Positions 8,776 through 18,912 are shown, numbered from the stretch's first letter. The stretch is DNA of 64,000 nt from Planctomycetota bacterium (GCA_027493625.1 JAOSKM010000002.1:434001-498000), one strand, 5' to 3'. The notes: generated by a model not told the origin, from the letters alone. A program made the numbers and translations.

Positions 8776-10722
8776 ATGCGTGAGTGGCTTACCACCAACC
8801 GCCTCGGCAGCTTCGCCATGGGCACGCCCGGCCGTACGCCCGAACGCAAGTACCACGGGCTTTTTGTGCTGCGCCGCGCCGGGTTGACTGAGCCGCTGCA
8901 CGTGCTGTCCGACCTCAACGAGGTGATTGCAGCCGGCGGCAAGACCTTCGAACTCGCCTCGTGGCACTACGAGTCAACCGAGCACCCGCGCGGATTCGAG
9001 CACCAGAAAGCCTTCAACCCCGCGGGCCCGAGCTGGCAGTACGAATGCGGCGAGATCAGGCTGGTGCGTACCCTTGAGCTAGCGCCGGACCGCAACGAGC
9101 TGCGCATTAACTATCACCTCAGCGGCGCTGCCCCGGGGGCCGAGTTGCGCCTGTCGCCCCTGTTGAGTGCACGCGGCATGCATCAGCTCGCCTACGAAAA
9201 CCCCTTCCTCGACGGCCGTGCCCATTCCGCCGAGCGCGGCGTGCAGTTCCGCCTGTATCGCGAACTTCCGGCCATCGGCTGCTGGTGCGATCCGGGGGCC
9301 GAGTTCGAGCCTGCAGGTTTCTGGAACCGCAAGGTGAAGTACCCCGAGGAAGCCCGCCGCGGCTACCCGGACCAGGAGGACCTGTTCTGCCCCGGCTACT
9401 TCCGCGTCGCGCTGCAGGGCGAGACGCGCATTACGTTCGCGCTGCGCCTTCCAGGCGAGGCGCCGGAGATCACCGAGACGCCCGGCCAGGCGCCCGAGTT
9501 TGCCGACCCGGCCGTGCAGGATTTCGCCGATGCGCTGGCCCGAGCCGCTTGCCAGTTCGTGTACCACGAGGCCGCGGGCGGCAAACCGGGCATCATCGCC
9601 GGCTATCCCTGGTTCGGTGAGTGGGGGCGCGACACGCTGATCGCCCTGCCCGGCCTGCTGCTCGATACCGGGCGCGTCGAGCTGGCGGCCGAGATTCTTG
9701 ACCGCTACGCCGCCTGCCGCCGCGACGGCCTGATACCCAACCTGCTGGGCGATTCGCCCGAGAACTCAGACTGGTTCTCCGTGGACGCCTCCCTGTGGTT
9801 CATCCGCGCGGTACAGGACCTGCACACCCGCGCCGGCAAGGCCGTGGCCGCGCGCTGGTTCCCCGTGGTGTACGACATCCTCGACAAACTGCGCGACGGC
9901 ACGCCCGGCGTGCGCGTCGCCGACAACGGCCTGCTGGGCGTGGACCTGCGCCCGCGCCCCGGCACCTGGATGGACGCACAGATAGACGGCCGGGCCGTGA
10001 CGCCGCGAGCGCCGTTCGCGGTTGAGCTGAACGCGTTGTTCTTCAACGCGGTGCAGTACGCCTTGCGTCTCGCGCGCCAGGGCGGCGAGTCGGCATTCCT
10101 GGACCGCTGGTCGCCGGTGAAGGAGCAACTGGAAGACAACTTCGAGCGCATGTTCTGGCTGGAGGACGCGGGCTACCTGGCCGACTGCCACGACGGTGAT
10201 CAGCCGGATGCATCGCTGCGCCCCAACCAGTTGCTGGCCGCCAGCCTGCCCTTCAAGCCGATCAGCCGGCAGCAGGCGCGCCGCATGCTCGAGGCCGTGA
10301 CACGTGAGCTGCGCACGCCCTTCGGCCTGCGCACCCTCGCGCCTGGCCACGAACTGTACCGCGGGCAGATCACCGGCAACCAGGCCGAGCGCGACCGAGC
10401 CTACCACAACGGCACCGTCTGGCCCTGGCTGCTGGGGCCTTACGTGGACGCCATCGAGTACGGCCTCGGCGAACAGGCGGCGCGGCAGGAAGTCGCGCGC
10501 ATCGTGCAGGATTTCCGGCCGCACCTGGATGACGCCTGCATCGGCCAGGTGTCGGAAATCTTCGACGGCGACGCGCCTTTCACGCCGCGCGGCGCGCCGG
10601 CCCAAGCCTGGAGCGTGGCCGAGCTGCTGCGGGTGGTGTGCCGCCATGCCCGGCGAAGTGATGAGCGCTCGCGCCGCGCGGGCAAGGTGCTGAGCGGAAG
10701 TACCGGGACTGCAACTCGATGA
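8776..10722 (+). CDS. amylo-alpha-1,6-glucosidase (glycogen debranching enzyme type)
   Basis: A 648-residue cytosolic enzyme that removes alpha-1,6 branch glucose from glycogen or maltodextrin. The N-terminal domain shows the family signature EWLTTNRLGSFAMGT and RKYHGLFV (residues about 3-37). The C-terminal (alpha/alpha)6 barrel begins near residue 265, with PWFGEWGRDTLIALPGL at about 278-294 containing the conserved Asp. YHNGTVWPWLLGP lies near residue 540. It is the first gene of a four-gene operon: its stop overlaps the next start by four bases (ATGA at 10719). The ATG at 8776 is the first start giving the conserved N-terminus. Its Shine-Dalgarno site is poor. Confidence 0.9.
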   Translation: MREWLTTNRLGSFAMGTPGRTPERKYHGLFVLRRAGLTEPLHVLSDLNEVIAAGGKTFELASWHYESTEHPRGFEHQKAFNPAGPSWQYECGEIRLVRTLELAPDRNELRINYHLSGAAPGAELRLSPLLSARGMHQLAYENPFLDGRAHSAERGVQFRLYRELPAIGCWCDPGAEFEPAGFWNRKVKYPEEARRGYPDQEDLFCPGYFRVALQGETRITFALRLPGEAPEITETPGQAPEFADPAVQDFADALARAACQFVYHEAAGGKPGIIAGYPWFGEWGRDTLIALPGLLLDTGRVELAAEILDRYAACRRDGLIPNLLGDSPENSDWFSVDASLWFIRAVQDLHTRAGKAVAARWFPVVYDILDKLRDGTPGVRVADNGLLGVDLRPRPGTWMDAQIDGRAVTPRAPFAVELNALFFNAVQYALRLARQGGESAFLDRWSPVKEQLEDNFERMFWLEDAGYLADCHDGDQPDASLRPNQLLAASLPFKPISRQQARRMLEAVTRELRTPFGLRTLAPGHELYRGQITGNQAERDRAYHNGTVWPWLLGPYVDAIEYGLGEQAARQEVARIVQDFRPHLDDACIGQVSEIFDGDAPFTPRGAPAQAWSVAELLRVVCRHARRSDERSRRAGKVLSGSTGTATR

Positions 10723-12032
10723 ACGTGCTGATGCTGGGCTGGGAATATCCGCCGCACATTTCGGGAGGGCTGGGCACCGCCTGCGAGGGACTGACACGCG
10801 CCCTGGCCGGCGAGGGCGTGAACGTAACCTTCATTGTCCCGCGCGCCTTCGGCGACGAAGAGGCCGGCCACATGCGGCTGCTCACGCCCGACAGCGTGGT
10901 GGCGACCACACGCCGCGTCGAGCAGTCGGGCGAGCGCCACGTCCGCGAGCCCGTTGAGGTGATCGAGGTGAACTCCGTGCTGCGCCCCTACCAGACGCCC
11001 GAGCAATACCTGCAGTCGCGCAGCGAATTCACGCAGCGCAGCGAACCGGTGAGCCACGTGATGGAGGTGCTGGAGCACGGCTCGGTGGCCGCGTCGCAGG
11101 CCGTTGCCCACTACGGCGGCGACCTGTTCTCGGAGGTTCGCCGCTTCGCGGCGCTGACCAGCGGCCTGGCGCAGCGCCTCGATTTCGACGTGATCCACGC
11201 CCATGACTGGATGACCTACCCGGCCGCGCTGCAGATCCGCAACGCCACAGGCCGGCCGCTGGTTGTGCACGTGCACTCGCTCGAGTTCGACCGCAGCGGC
11301 GAGCACGTGAACCCGGACATCCACCGCATCGAGGGCGCCGGCATCCGCGGCGCGGACAGGGTGATCGCCGTCAGCCACTACACCAAGGGCGTGATCGTGC
11401 GCCAGCACGGCGTTGATCCCGACAAGATCAAGGTCGTGCACAACGGCGTCACCCGCGCCGAGGCCGCCCAGCGCTACCACCTGCACGCCGACGACGACCG
11501 CCCGATCGTGCTGTTCCTCGGCCGCATCACCTACCAGAAGGGCCCCGAGTTCTTCGTGCGCGCGGCCGCCAAGGTGCTGACCCGCACGAAGAACGTGCGT
11601 TTCGTGATGGCGGGCAGCGGCGACATGCTCGAGCACGTCAAGCACATGGTGCGCGAGCTGAAGGTCGAGCAGTGGTTCGAGTTCCCGGGCTTCGTGCGCG
11701 GGGCCGAGCTCGAGAAGTGGTTCAGCCTGGCCGAGTGCTTCGTGATGCCCTCGCGCTCCGAGCCTTTCGGCATCACGCCGCTGGAAGCGCTGGCCTGCGA
11801 CACGCCGGTGATCGTGTCGCGCCAGTCCGGCGTCAGCGAAGTGCTTCGCCACGCGCTGAAGACGGACTACTGGGATGTCGACCGCATCGCGCAACTGATG
11901 CTGGCGGTGATCCGCCACGACTCGTTGTGCGCCGACATGCTTGAAATGAGCAGCCGCGAGCTGCTGCGCCTGCACTGGCGCGCCGCCGCGGAGAAGACAA
12001 GCCAGGTTTACCAGCAGGCAGTTGCCGGTTAG
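10719..12032 (+). CDS. GT4-family glycosyltransferase (alpha-glucan/glycogen synthase type)
   Basis: A 437-residue GT-B fold glycosyltransferase. The N-terminal nucleotide-sugar pocket reads MLGWEYPPHISGGLGTACEG, the variant seen in archaeal-type and GT4 glucan synthases (KVGGL in GlgA). The C-terminal Rossmann domain starts near residue 258 (RPIVLFLGRITYQKGPEFFV). The catalytic EX7E-like region SRSEPFGITPLEALACDTPV lies near 345-365. The likely reaction is glucosyl transfer from ADP- or UDP-glucose to a growing alpha-1,4-glucan; the donor cannot be told. It is translationally coupled to the debranching enzyme (4-base overlap) and lies eight bases before the GH57 gene. Confidence 0.88.
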   Translation: MNVLMLGWEYPPHISGGLGTACEGLTRALAGEGVNVTFIVPRAFGDEEAGHMRLLTPDSVVATTRRVEQSGERHVREPVEVIEVNSVLRPYQTPEQYLQSRSEFTQRSEPVSHVMEVLEHGSVAASQAVAHYGGDLFSEVRRFAALTSGLAQRLDFDVIHAHDWMTYPAALQIRNATGRPLVVHVHSLEFDRSGEHVNPDIHRIEGAGIRGADRVIAVSHYTKGVIVRQHGVDPDKIKVVHNGVTRAEAAQRYHLHADDDRPIVLFLGRITYQKGPEFFVRAAAKVLTRTKNVRFVMAGSGDMLEHVKHMVRELKVEQWFEFPGFVRGAELEKWFSLAECFVMPSRSEPFGITPLEALACDTPVIVSRQSGVSEVLRHALKTDYWDVDRIAQLMLAVIRHDSLCADMLEMSSRELLRLHWRAAAEKTSQVYQQAVAG

Positions 12033-12040
12033 GAGGAGCC

Positions 12041-13240
12041 ATGCCCAGCGTCTGTTTCTATTTCCAGGTTCACCAGCCCTACCGGCTGCGCAAGCTGCAG
12101 CCCTTTGCGGAGAGCGCCAGCGACCCGTTCTGCCGCGAATCCAACGCCGGCGTGATGTGGAAGGTGGCCGCCAAGTGCTACCTGCCGGCGAACCAGCGGC
12201 TGCTGGAGTTGATCCACCGCTATGGGGGCCGCTTCCGCGTGGCCTTCTCGCTCAGCGGCGTGGCGATCCAGCAGATGGAAGAGTACGCCACCGAGGTGCT
12301 GGATAGTTTCAAGCGCCTGGCCGACACCGGCTGCGTGGAGTTCCTGGCCGAGACCTACTACCACTCGCTCAGCAGCTTGCGTGATCCTGTGGAGTTCCGC
12401 GCCCAGGTGGCGCTTCACACGGACGCCATCCAGCGCCACTTCGGCCAGACGCCGCGCGTGTTCCGGAACACCGAGCTGATCTATGACGACCGCATCGGCG
12501 AGCTGGTGTCCGACATGGGCTACCGCGCCGTGCTGGCCGAGGGCGCCGACGACGTGCTGGCCGGGCGCTCGCCCAATTTCCTGTACCGCCACCCGGCGCG
12601 CGAGCTGACAATCCTGGCCAAGAACTACCGGCTGTCGGACGACATCGCGTTTCGCTTCAGCGACCGCGGCTGGAAAGAACACCCGCTCACCACCAGCAAG
12701 TTCGCGCGCTGGCTGCACGCCCACAGCGGCAGCGCCGAGCTGATCAACCTGTTCATGGACTACGAAACTTTCGGCGAGCACCAGTGGGAGGATTCCGGCA
12801 TCTTCCAGTTCCTGGACGCCCTGCCCCACGACGTGCTGTCCGCCCGCGACTGGCGCTTCCAGCTGCCCAGCGAAGTGGTGCGCGATCTGCCCGCGCGCGA
12901 GGCCCTCAGTTACGGCCGCACCACCTCATGGGCCGACCAGGAGCGCGACATCACGGCCTGGCTGGGCAACCGCATGCAGCAGGAGGCCTTCCATGCCCTG
13001 CACGAGCTGGGGCCGCGCCTGCGCGAGCGCAACAACCCGGCGGCACTGGCCCTGTGGCGCAAGTTGTCGACCAGCGACCATTTCTATTACATGTGCACCA
13101 AGTGGTTCGCGGATGGCGACGTGCACGCTTACTTCAGCCCCTACGAAGGCCCCTATGACGCGTTCATCAACTACATGAACGCGCTGGACGACGTGCGCGA
13201 GCGCATTCTCGGCGACCTGCCCGCGCAGGAGAACGCATGA
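12041..13240 (+). CDS. glycoside hydrolase family 57 alpha-amylase/glucanotransferase
   Basis: A 399-residue GH57 enzyme acting on alpha-1,4-glucans by hydrolysis or transfer, probably in the cytosol because no signal peptide is present. The conserved N-terminal metal-like motif FYFQVHQPYR is at residues 6-15. The acid/base region LFMDYETFGEHQW, with the conserved Asp, is near residues 238-250. EFLAETYYHSL near 105-115 is the candidate nucleophile region. The ATG at 12041 follows AGGAGG with good spacing. It sits between two synthases, and its stop overlaps the start of the fused synthase/phosphorylase gene by four bases, so the four proteins are probably made in fixed proportion. Confidence 0.88.
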   Translation: MPSVCFYFQVHQPYRLRKLQPFAESASDPFCRESNAGVMWKVAAKCYLPANQRLLELIHRYGGRFRVAFSLSGVAIQQMEEYATEVLDSFKRLADTGCVEFLAETYYHSLSSLRDPVEFRAQVALHTDAIQRHFGQTPRVFRNTELIYDDRIGELVSDMGYRAVLAEGADDVLAGRSPNFLYRHPARELTILAKNYRLSDDIAFRFSDRGWKEHPLTTSKFARWLHAHSGSAELINLFMDYETFGEHQWEDSGIFQFLDALPHDVLSARDWRFQLPSEVVRDLPAREALSYGRTTSWADQERDITAWLGNRMQQEAFHALHELGPRLRERNNPAALALWRKLSTSDHFYYMCTKWFADGDVHAYFSPYEGPYDAFINYMNALDDVRERILGDLPAQENA

Positions 13241-16200
13241 GCGAAGGCGATCGCAGGCCGGACTTCGTGTTCGAGGTAAGCTGGGAAGTCGCCAACATGG
13301 TAGGCGGCATCCACACCGTGCTGGCCAGCAAGGCCCGCACCATGCGCGAGCGCTTCGGCGACGACTACCTGTGCGTAGGCCCGCGCGTCTCGCACGAAAC
13401 CGGCGGCGAAAGTGTCTTCACCCGCGACGACGACATGTTCCCCGGCCTGGCCGCCCTTCTGCAGCCCCTGGGCCTGTCGGTGGTGACCGGCCGCTGGAAC
13501 ATACCCGGTGAGCCGCGCGCAGTGCTGATCGACTTTGCCGAAATCTACAAGCACAAGAACCAGGTGCTGGAGTGGATGTGGCTGAATTTCAAGGTCGACT
13601 CCATCACCGGCGGCTGGGATTACATAGAGCCCGTGCTGTTCGGCTACGCCGTCGGCCAGGTAATCGAGGTGCTGGCCAAGGCCTACCTGCTGCCGGACAA
13701 GCGCCGCCTGGTGGCGCTCTGGCACGAGTGGATGGTGGGCTCCGGCCTGTTGTATCTCAGGCAGCAGGCGCCGGAGATCGCATCGGTATTCGTCACCCAC
13801 GCCACCGTGCTGGGCCGCGCGGTGTGCGGCACAGGCGGCGAACTGGGCCAGGCCATCCGTGAATCAAGCCCCGAGGCGCTGGCGCGGCTGCACAACGTGT
13901 TCAGCAAGTACTCGCTGGAATCCACCACGGCGCGCGAGGCCGATGCCTTCGCCACCGTCTCGGCCATTACGGCCCAGGAGTGCACCCAATTGCTGGGCCG
14001 CACGTCCGATGTGCTGGTTCCCAACGGCATCGGCGACGACTACCCACCCGGCGTCAACCGCGACCCCGACCAGGTGCACATCGCGCGCGAGTACCTGCTG
14101 CACCTGGCGGAGCGCATGTGCGGGCGCAAGCTGTCGATGAAGAAGACCCGCCTGGTGCTGAGTGCCGGGCGCTACGAGTACGTCAACAAAGGGCTGAACC
14201 TGGCGATCGACGCCATGGCGCGCGTGCGCGGCAGCCTGAAGGACGCGGGCCTGCAGGCGGTTTTCATGGTCACCTACCCGACGGCCGTCAGCGGCCCCGA
14301 CCGCGAGCTGCTGCAGGCCGTGCGCGAGGGCGCCGACCTGCACAAGCGGCTGGTGACGACACACTGGCCCCAGGAGCGCGAGAAGGACCCGATCCTGGGC
14401 CACCTGGCGCGCGACAACTTCCGCAACGACGCGGACGACCCGGTGGTAGTGATCAACTGCCCGATCTACCTGGACGGGCGCGATCCCGTGGTGCCGCAGA
14501 ACTTCTACGAGCTGGTGCCGGCCTTCGACCTTTCGCTGTACGCCAGCGCCTATGAACCCTGGGGCTACACCCCGCTGGAAAGCCTGGCCTATGGCGTGCC
14601 CACGGTCAGCAGCGACCACGCAGGCTTCGGCCGCTGGATCCAGAGCCTGGGCAACGTAGACGCCGAGGTGTGCAAAGTGCTGCAGCGCGAGGGCGTGCCC
14701 TACGAGCAAAGCCGCGAGCAACTGGCCGGGCACATCGTGCACTCGCTGACTCTTGACCAGTCAACACGCGAGCAGCTGCGCCGCGCCAGCCGCCAGGTTG
14801 CCCAGCAGGCGAACTGGAGCCATTTCATCGACAACTACCTGCAGGCCTTCAGCGTGGCGCTTGACAACCGCGCGCGCCGCCAGCCCGGCGCCGGCACCAG
14901 CATGACCGTCACCGGCCTGCGCCGCGCGCAGGTGGCGGCGCCCGTCCGTGAGCCGGAGGTGCGCAAGCGCGGGCCGCGCATGCACCTGTTCACGGTAAAG
15001 TCGCAGCTGCCGCCTCCCCTGGCGCCGCTGCGCGAAATGACCGCGAACCTGTGGTGGAGCTGGAACCCCGAGGCGGAGGAACTGTTCCGCCACCTCGACC
15101 CCATGCTGTGGGAGGAAGAGCACCACAACCCGATCCGCTTCCTGGAAAGTCTCCCCCAGAAGACGCTGGACCGAGCCGCCGAGGACAAGGCCTACCTGGC
15201 CGACATCGAGCGCGTGCGGAAGGCCTTCAACGAGTACATGACCGCACGCCAGGAAAGCTGCCGCTCGCCGCGCATCGCCTATTTCTGCATGGAGTACGGG
15301 CTGCACGAGAGCATCCCCTTCTACAGCGGCGGCCTGGGCGTGCTGGCCGGCGATTACCTGAAGGCCGCCAGCGACGCGGGCCTGCCAGTGGTGGGCGTCG
15401 GCCTGGCCTATCACCGCGGCTACTTCAAACAGACTCTGGACGTGCAGGGCAACCAGCACGAGGAGATGAAGTCGATCGACTTCACCGCCCTGCCCATGCA
15501 GCCCGTGATGGGCGACGACGGCCGGCGCTTGCAGATTTACGTGCGCTTCCCAGGCCGCGCGATCAGCGTGCAGGCCTGGCGCATCCAGGTCGGTGCCGTG
15601 CAGCTGCTGCTGCTGGACACGGACCACCCGGGTAACCACACGGCCGAGCGCGAGATCACCGGCGTGCTTTACGCCGGCGACCGCGAGCGCCGCCTGCAGC
15701 AGGAGATGGTGCTGGGCATCGGCGGCAGCAAGCTGCTGCGCGCCCTGGGCATCGAGCCCGCGACGTACCACATGAACGAGAGCCACACGGCGTTCCTGTC
15801 GCTGGACCGGCAGTTCGAGCTGCTGCGCGAGGGCGAGCTGGATTACGACACCGCCTTTGAATACTGCCGCCAGACCTCGGTGTTCACCACCCACACGCCC
15901 ATCCCCGCCGGGCACGAGCGCTACAGCGAAGACCTGCTGCGCCCGTACCTGTCGCACTATCAGAACCGCCTGCATCAGCCCTGGGAGAAGCTGATGGCGC
16001 TGGGGCGCACCGGCGACCACGGCGACAGCGAGTTCAGCATGAGCCTGATGGCGCTGCGCAACTCGGCCTCGGCCAACGGCGTCAGCAAGATCCACCGCCG
16101 CGTCAGCCAGCGCATGTTCGCGGACCTGCTGCCCGGCTTCCATGAATCGGAAATCCCCATCGGCAGCGTGACCAACGGCGCGCACATGGGCACCTGGGTG

Positions 16201-17550
16201 GCGCCCCAGTGGCAGGCCCGCTTCGACGCGCTGTTCGGGCAGGACTGGCGCCGTCCAGACTTCGATACCACGCGCTGGGACCAGCTGCAGGAGCTTGCCC
16301 CCTCCGAAGTGCGCTCGGTACGGCGCGCCCTGCGCAACGAGCTGCTGGATGAGGTTGTGCGCCGCCTGCACGTCGCCGGCCGCCTGCGCGGCGAATCGTT
16401 CGAGCAGGCATCGCTGCTGCGCCAGGCGTTCGCCGAAGACGCCCTGGTGGTCGGCTTCGCGCGGCGCTTCGTGCCGTACAAGCGGCCGATGCTGGTGTTC
16501 CAGGACATGCGCGGCTTCGAGGCGCTGGTGCGCAACACCCAGCGGCCGGTGGTGTTCCTGTTCGCCGGCAAGGCGCACCCCGCGGACACCGAGGGCAAGC
16601 GGCTGATTCGTGAGATCTGGCAGCTCAGCCAGCATGAGCACCTGCGCGGCTCGGTGGTGTTCCTGGAGGACTACGACCTGCGGCTGGCGCGCCGCATGGT
16701 GCGCGGCTGCGACGTGTGGCTGAACAATCCGCTGCGCCCGCTCGAGGCCAGCGGCACCAGCGGCATGAAGGCGGGCATGAACGGCTGCCTGAACCTGAGC
16801 ATCCTGGACGGCTGGTGGGCCGAGGGCTACCACGGCGACAACGGCTTCTCGATCGACGGCGTGTCGTGGTTCGACGGCCGCGAAGTGCGCCAGGAGACCC
16901 GCGTGATCGACGAGGGCGTCCAGTCGGACGAGGCCGACTGCGACCGCATCCACTGGCTGCTGCGCCACGAGATTCTGCCTCGCTACTTCAGCGGCGACAC
17001 GCGCCCCGGCGACGACTGGGTCCAGTTCGTGAAGCGCAGCATGATCACCACCCTGCGCGAGTTCAGCGCGCTGCGCATGGTGCGCGAATACAACGAGCTT
17101 CACTACGCGCCCTCCATTGAGCGCGCGGAACGGTTCTCACGCGACGGCTTCCGCCACACGCGAGACGTGGTGCAGCGCGACTACCGCATCAACAAGGCAT
17201 GGTCGCAGGTGCGCTTCCTGTCGTGCGAGTTGGGGCTGCTCGCCGGCGGCCCCGTCTACCTGGGCGACAGGATTCCCATCGTGGCACGCCTGCGCCACCC
17301 GGGATTGAAGGCGGAGGATCTCGCCGTCGAGCTGATCACGGCCGCGCAGGACATCAGCGGTCACGAGCACGACCCGGTGGTCATGCGGCTCAAGTGCGTC
17401 GAGAAAGAAGGCGAAGACACCAGCACCTGGCAGGGCGAGTATCGGCCGGTGCGCACCGGCCCGCGCAGCTACGGTGTGCGCGTGCTGCCGGAACGCGCCG
17501 AGGGCCGCAGCGGTGTTGATCTCGCGATCGGCCTGGTGCACTGGGCGTAA
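13237..17550 (+). CDS. glycogen synthase (GT3)-alpha-glucan phosphorylase (GT35) fusion protein
   Basis: A 1,437-residue bifunctional chain. Residues 1 to about 560 match the eukaryote-type GT3 glycogen synthase: start FEVSWEVANMVGGIHTVLASK, then EWMVGSGLLYLR, and YEPWGYTPLESLAYGVPTVSSD near 435-455. Residues about 585-1437 match the short bacterial glycogen phosphorylase type: LREMTANLWWSWNPEAEELF, then YFCMEYGLHESIPFYSGGLG, with the pyridoxal-phosphate lysine in GTSGMKAGMNG (Lys1178). One part adds glucose from a nucleotide sugar; the other releases glucose-1-phosphate. Both halves look complete. It is the last gene of the operon and ends one base from the convergent ACP gene. No frameshift or linker disruption is visible. 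Confidence 0.93.
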   Translation: MSEGDRRPDFVFEVSWEVANMVGGIHTVLASKARTMRERFGDDYLCVGPRVSHETGGESVFTRDDDMFPGLAALLQPLGLSVVTGRWNIPGEPRAVLIDFAEIYKHKNQVLEWMWLNFKVDSITGGWDYIEPVLFGYAVGQVIEVLAKAYLLPDKRRLVALWHEWMVGSGLLYLRQQAPEIASVFVTHATVLGRAVCGTGGELGQAIRESSPEALARLHNVFSKYSLESTTAREADAFATVSAITAQECTQLLGRTSDVLVPNGIGDDYPPGVNRDPDQVHIAREYLLHLAERMCGRKLSMKKTRLVLSAGRYEYVNKGLNLAIDAMARVRGSLKDAGLQAVFMVTYPTAVSGPDRELLQAVREGADLHKRLVTTHWPQEREKDPILGHLARDNFRNDADDPVVVINCPIYLDGRDPVVPQNFYELVPAFDLSLYASAYEPWGYTPLESLAYGVPTVSSDHAGFGRWIQSLGNVDAEVCKVLQREGVPYEQSREQLAGHIVHSLTLDQSTREQLRRASRQVAQQANWSHFIDNYLQAFSVALDNRARRQPGAGTSMTVTGLRRAQVAAPVREPEVRKRGPRMHLFTVKSQLPPPLAPLREMTANLWWSWNPEAEELFRHLDPMLWEEEHHNPIRFLESLPQKTLDRAAEDKAYLADIERVRKAFNEYMTARQESCRSPRIAYFCMEYGLHESIPFYSGGLGVLAGDYLKAASDAGLPVVGVGLAYHRGYFKQTLDVQGNQHEEMKSIDFTALPMQPVMGDDGRRLQIYVRFPGRAISVQAWRIQVGAVQLLLLDTDHPGNHTAEREITGVLYAGDRERRLQQEMVLGIGGSKLLRALGIEPATYHMNESHTAFLSLDRQFELLREGELDYDTAFEYCRQTSVFTTHTPIPAGHERYSEDLLRPYLSHYQNRLHQPWEKLMALGRTGDHGDSEFSMSLMALRNSASANGVSKIHRRVSQRMFADLLPGFHESEIPIGSVTNGAHMGTWVAPQWQARFDALFGQDWRRPDFDTTRWDQLQELAPSEVRSVRRALRNELLDEVVRRLHVAGRLRGESFEQASLLRQAFAEDALVVGFARRFVPYKRPMLVFQDMRGFEALVRNTQRPVVFLFAGKAHPADTEGKRLIREIWQLSQHEHLRGSVVFLEDYDLRLARRMVRGCDVWLNNPLRPLEASGTSGMKAGMNGCLNLSILDGWWAEGYHGDNGFSIDGVSWFDGREVRQETRVIDEGVQSDEADCDRIHWLLRHEILPRYFSGDTRPGDDWVQFVKRSMITTLREFSALRMVREYNELHYAPSIERAERFSRDGFRHTRDVVQRDYRINKAWSQVRFLSCELGLLAGGPVYLGDRIPIVARLRHPGLKAEDLAVELITAAQDISGHEHDPVVMRLKCVEKEGEDTSTWQGEYRPVRTGPRSYGVRVLPERAEGRSGVDLAIGLVHWA

Positions 17551-17551
17551 C

Positions 17552-17791
17552 TCAATGCCGGTGGCTCTGCACGTAGGCCACGCAGTCGTCCAGGGTGGTG
17601 AGCCGCGGGTAGTCTTTCTCGGGAATCTCGAGGCCGAACTGCTTGGCCATCGCGATCACGAAATTCAGGTGATCCATCGAGTCGATGTCGAGCTGGTCGC
17701 GCAGGTCAACGTCCGGCTTGATCTCCGCGGCGTCGACCTCAGGCGCGATCTTCAGCAGCAGGCCCACAATCGTGTCTTTCAGCTCGCTCAT
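17552..17791 (-). CDS. acyl carrier protein
   Basis: A 79-residue acyl carrier protein. The phosphopantetheine attachment site is Ser38 in LDIDSMDHLNFV, within a typical four-helix sequence with acidic helix 2. The start ATG overlaps the stop of the E2 gene by four bases, so it is the last gene of the acetyl-CoA/2-oxoacid dehydrogenase operon rather than part of a fatty-acid cluster. No ketosynthase, acyltransferase or PPTase gene is nearby. It may carry the acyl product of the dehydrogenase complex. That role is inference from position. Confidence 0.92.
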   Translation of the reverse strand: MSELKDTIVGLLLKIAPEVDAAEIKPDVDLRDQLDIDSMDHLNFVIAMAKQFGLEIPEKDYPRLTTLDDCVAYVQSHRH

Positions 17792-18912
17792 AGACTCTCC
17801 GGGTGTTCGAGCAGCCGGGCAATCGCCCGCAGGAACAGGCCGCCGCGGTGGCCGTCGCTGGCGCGGTGGTCGGCCGAAAGGGTCGCGATCACGCTGCGAC
17901 GCGCGACCAGCTGGCCATCGATCACCAGGGCGCGCGACATCACGGCGCCGAAGCCCACCAGCGCCACCTGCGGCGGGTAGATCACGCCGTAGACGGCCTC
18001 GGGCCCGCGGTCTCCGAGGTTGGTGACGGTGATGGTGGAATCCGTCATCTCGGAAGCCTTCAGCGTGCCGTGGCGCGCGCGCTGCACCAGGTCGGCGAGC
18101 GCGGCCATCAGCTGCTCGAGCGACATGTCGTCGGCGTCATGGATGGCCGGCGCGATCACGCCCGAGTGCAGCGAGATAGCCACGCCCAGGTGCACCGACT
18201 CGCTCTGATTCAGCGCGCCGTCGGTCCAGTAGCCGTTCAGCTCCGGCACTTCCCAGATCGCGTGGGCCACGGCCTTCAGCAGCAGCACCGGCGACAGGAT
18301 GCGTTCGGTGATCGGCCGCCCGGCATTCAGCTTCTCAAGCCAGTTCAGCGCCGGTTCCAGGTCAATGGTTTGCGACAGGTAGTAGTGGGGGATCTCGCGC
18401 TTGGAGCGGCTCATGGCCGCGGCAATCGCGTCGCGCAGGCCCTCCCGCTTTGACTTGTCCGCGCCGCTGGGCGGCGGCGGCGCTTTCTCCACGTGCGGCT
18501 CTTCGTGCTTGGCGGCCGCGCGTTCCACGTCGGCGCGGGTGATGGCGCCATCGATGCCGGTACCGCGCCCGATTTTCGCCGGATCCACGCCCAGGTCCTT
18601 TGCCACCACGCGCGCCAGCGGCGTGATGCGCAGGTGTGGCGCAACTGGCTTCGGCGCCGGCTTCGCAAGCGCTTCGCCGGTCTGGCGGATGCGTGCGATC
18701 GGCGTGCCCACCGCTACCTTGCGGCCGGGCTCGACCAGGATTTCCTCGACTACGCCGTCGTGGTCAGCCTCCACGTCGAAGGCGGCCTTGCTGGTGTCCA
18801 CCTCCAGCAGCACGTCGCCCTTGCGCACGCTGTCGCCGGGCTTGACCTTCCAGGCGAGGATCTCGCCCTCGTCCATGTCCGCGCCCAGGGATGGCATGTT
18901 GAAGTCACTCAT
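17788..18912 (-). CDS. 2-oxoacid dehydrogenase E2 (dihydrolipoamide acyltransferase)
   Basis: A 374-residue E2 subunit that transfers the acyl group from lipoyl-lysine to CoA. The single N-terminal lipoyl domain has its lysine at 42 ([10 protein letters not shown]). A peripheral-subunit-binding domain follows near residues 118-155 ([19 protein letters not shown]). The catalytic domain ends with the active site SADHRASDG (His349, Asp353). The longer frame upstream is not native: the start chosen at 18912 gives the conserved [16 protein letters not shown] lipoyl start. This start overlaps the E1 beta stop by eight bases. No E3 gene is adjacent. The substrate (pyruvate, acetoin or branched-chain 2-oxoacid) cannot be fixed by eye. 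Confidence 0.9.
   Translation of the reverse strand: MSDFNMPSLGADMDEGEILAWKVKPGDSVRKGDVLLEVDTSKAAFDVEADHDGVVEEILVEPGRKVAVGTPIARIRQTGEALAKPAPKPVAPHLRITPLARVVAKDLGVDPAKIGRGTGIDGAITRADVERAAAKHEEPHVEKAPPPPSGADKSKREGLRDAIAAAMSRSKREIPHYYLSQTIDLEPALNWLEKLNAGRPITERILSPVLLLKAVAHAIWEVPELNGYWTDGALNQSESVHLGVAISLHSGVIAPAIHDADDMSLEQLMAALADLVQRARHGTLKASEMTDSTITVTNLGDRGPEAVYGVIYPPQVALVGFGAVMSRALVIDGQLVARRSVIATLSADHRASDGHRGGLFLRAIARLLEHPESL

Noticed and set aside
10440-11975. Minus-strand open frame of 511 codons opposite the debranching enzyme/GT4 genes
   Set aside because: Same pattern: a shadow of GC-rich coding sequence, with no ribosome site and no recognisable domain.
14761-17103. Long minus-strand open frame (780 codons) opposite the synthase/phosphorylase gene
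   Set aside because: It is antisense to a clearly conserved gene, is rich in His, Ala, Gln and Val with no domain, and is a usual by-product of high-GC codon bias.
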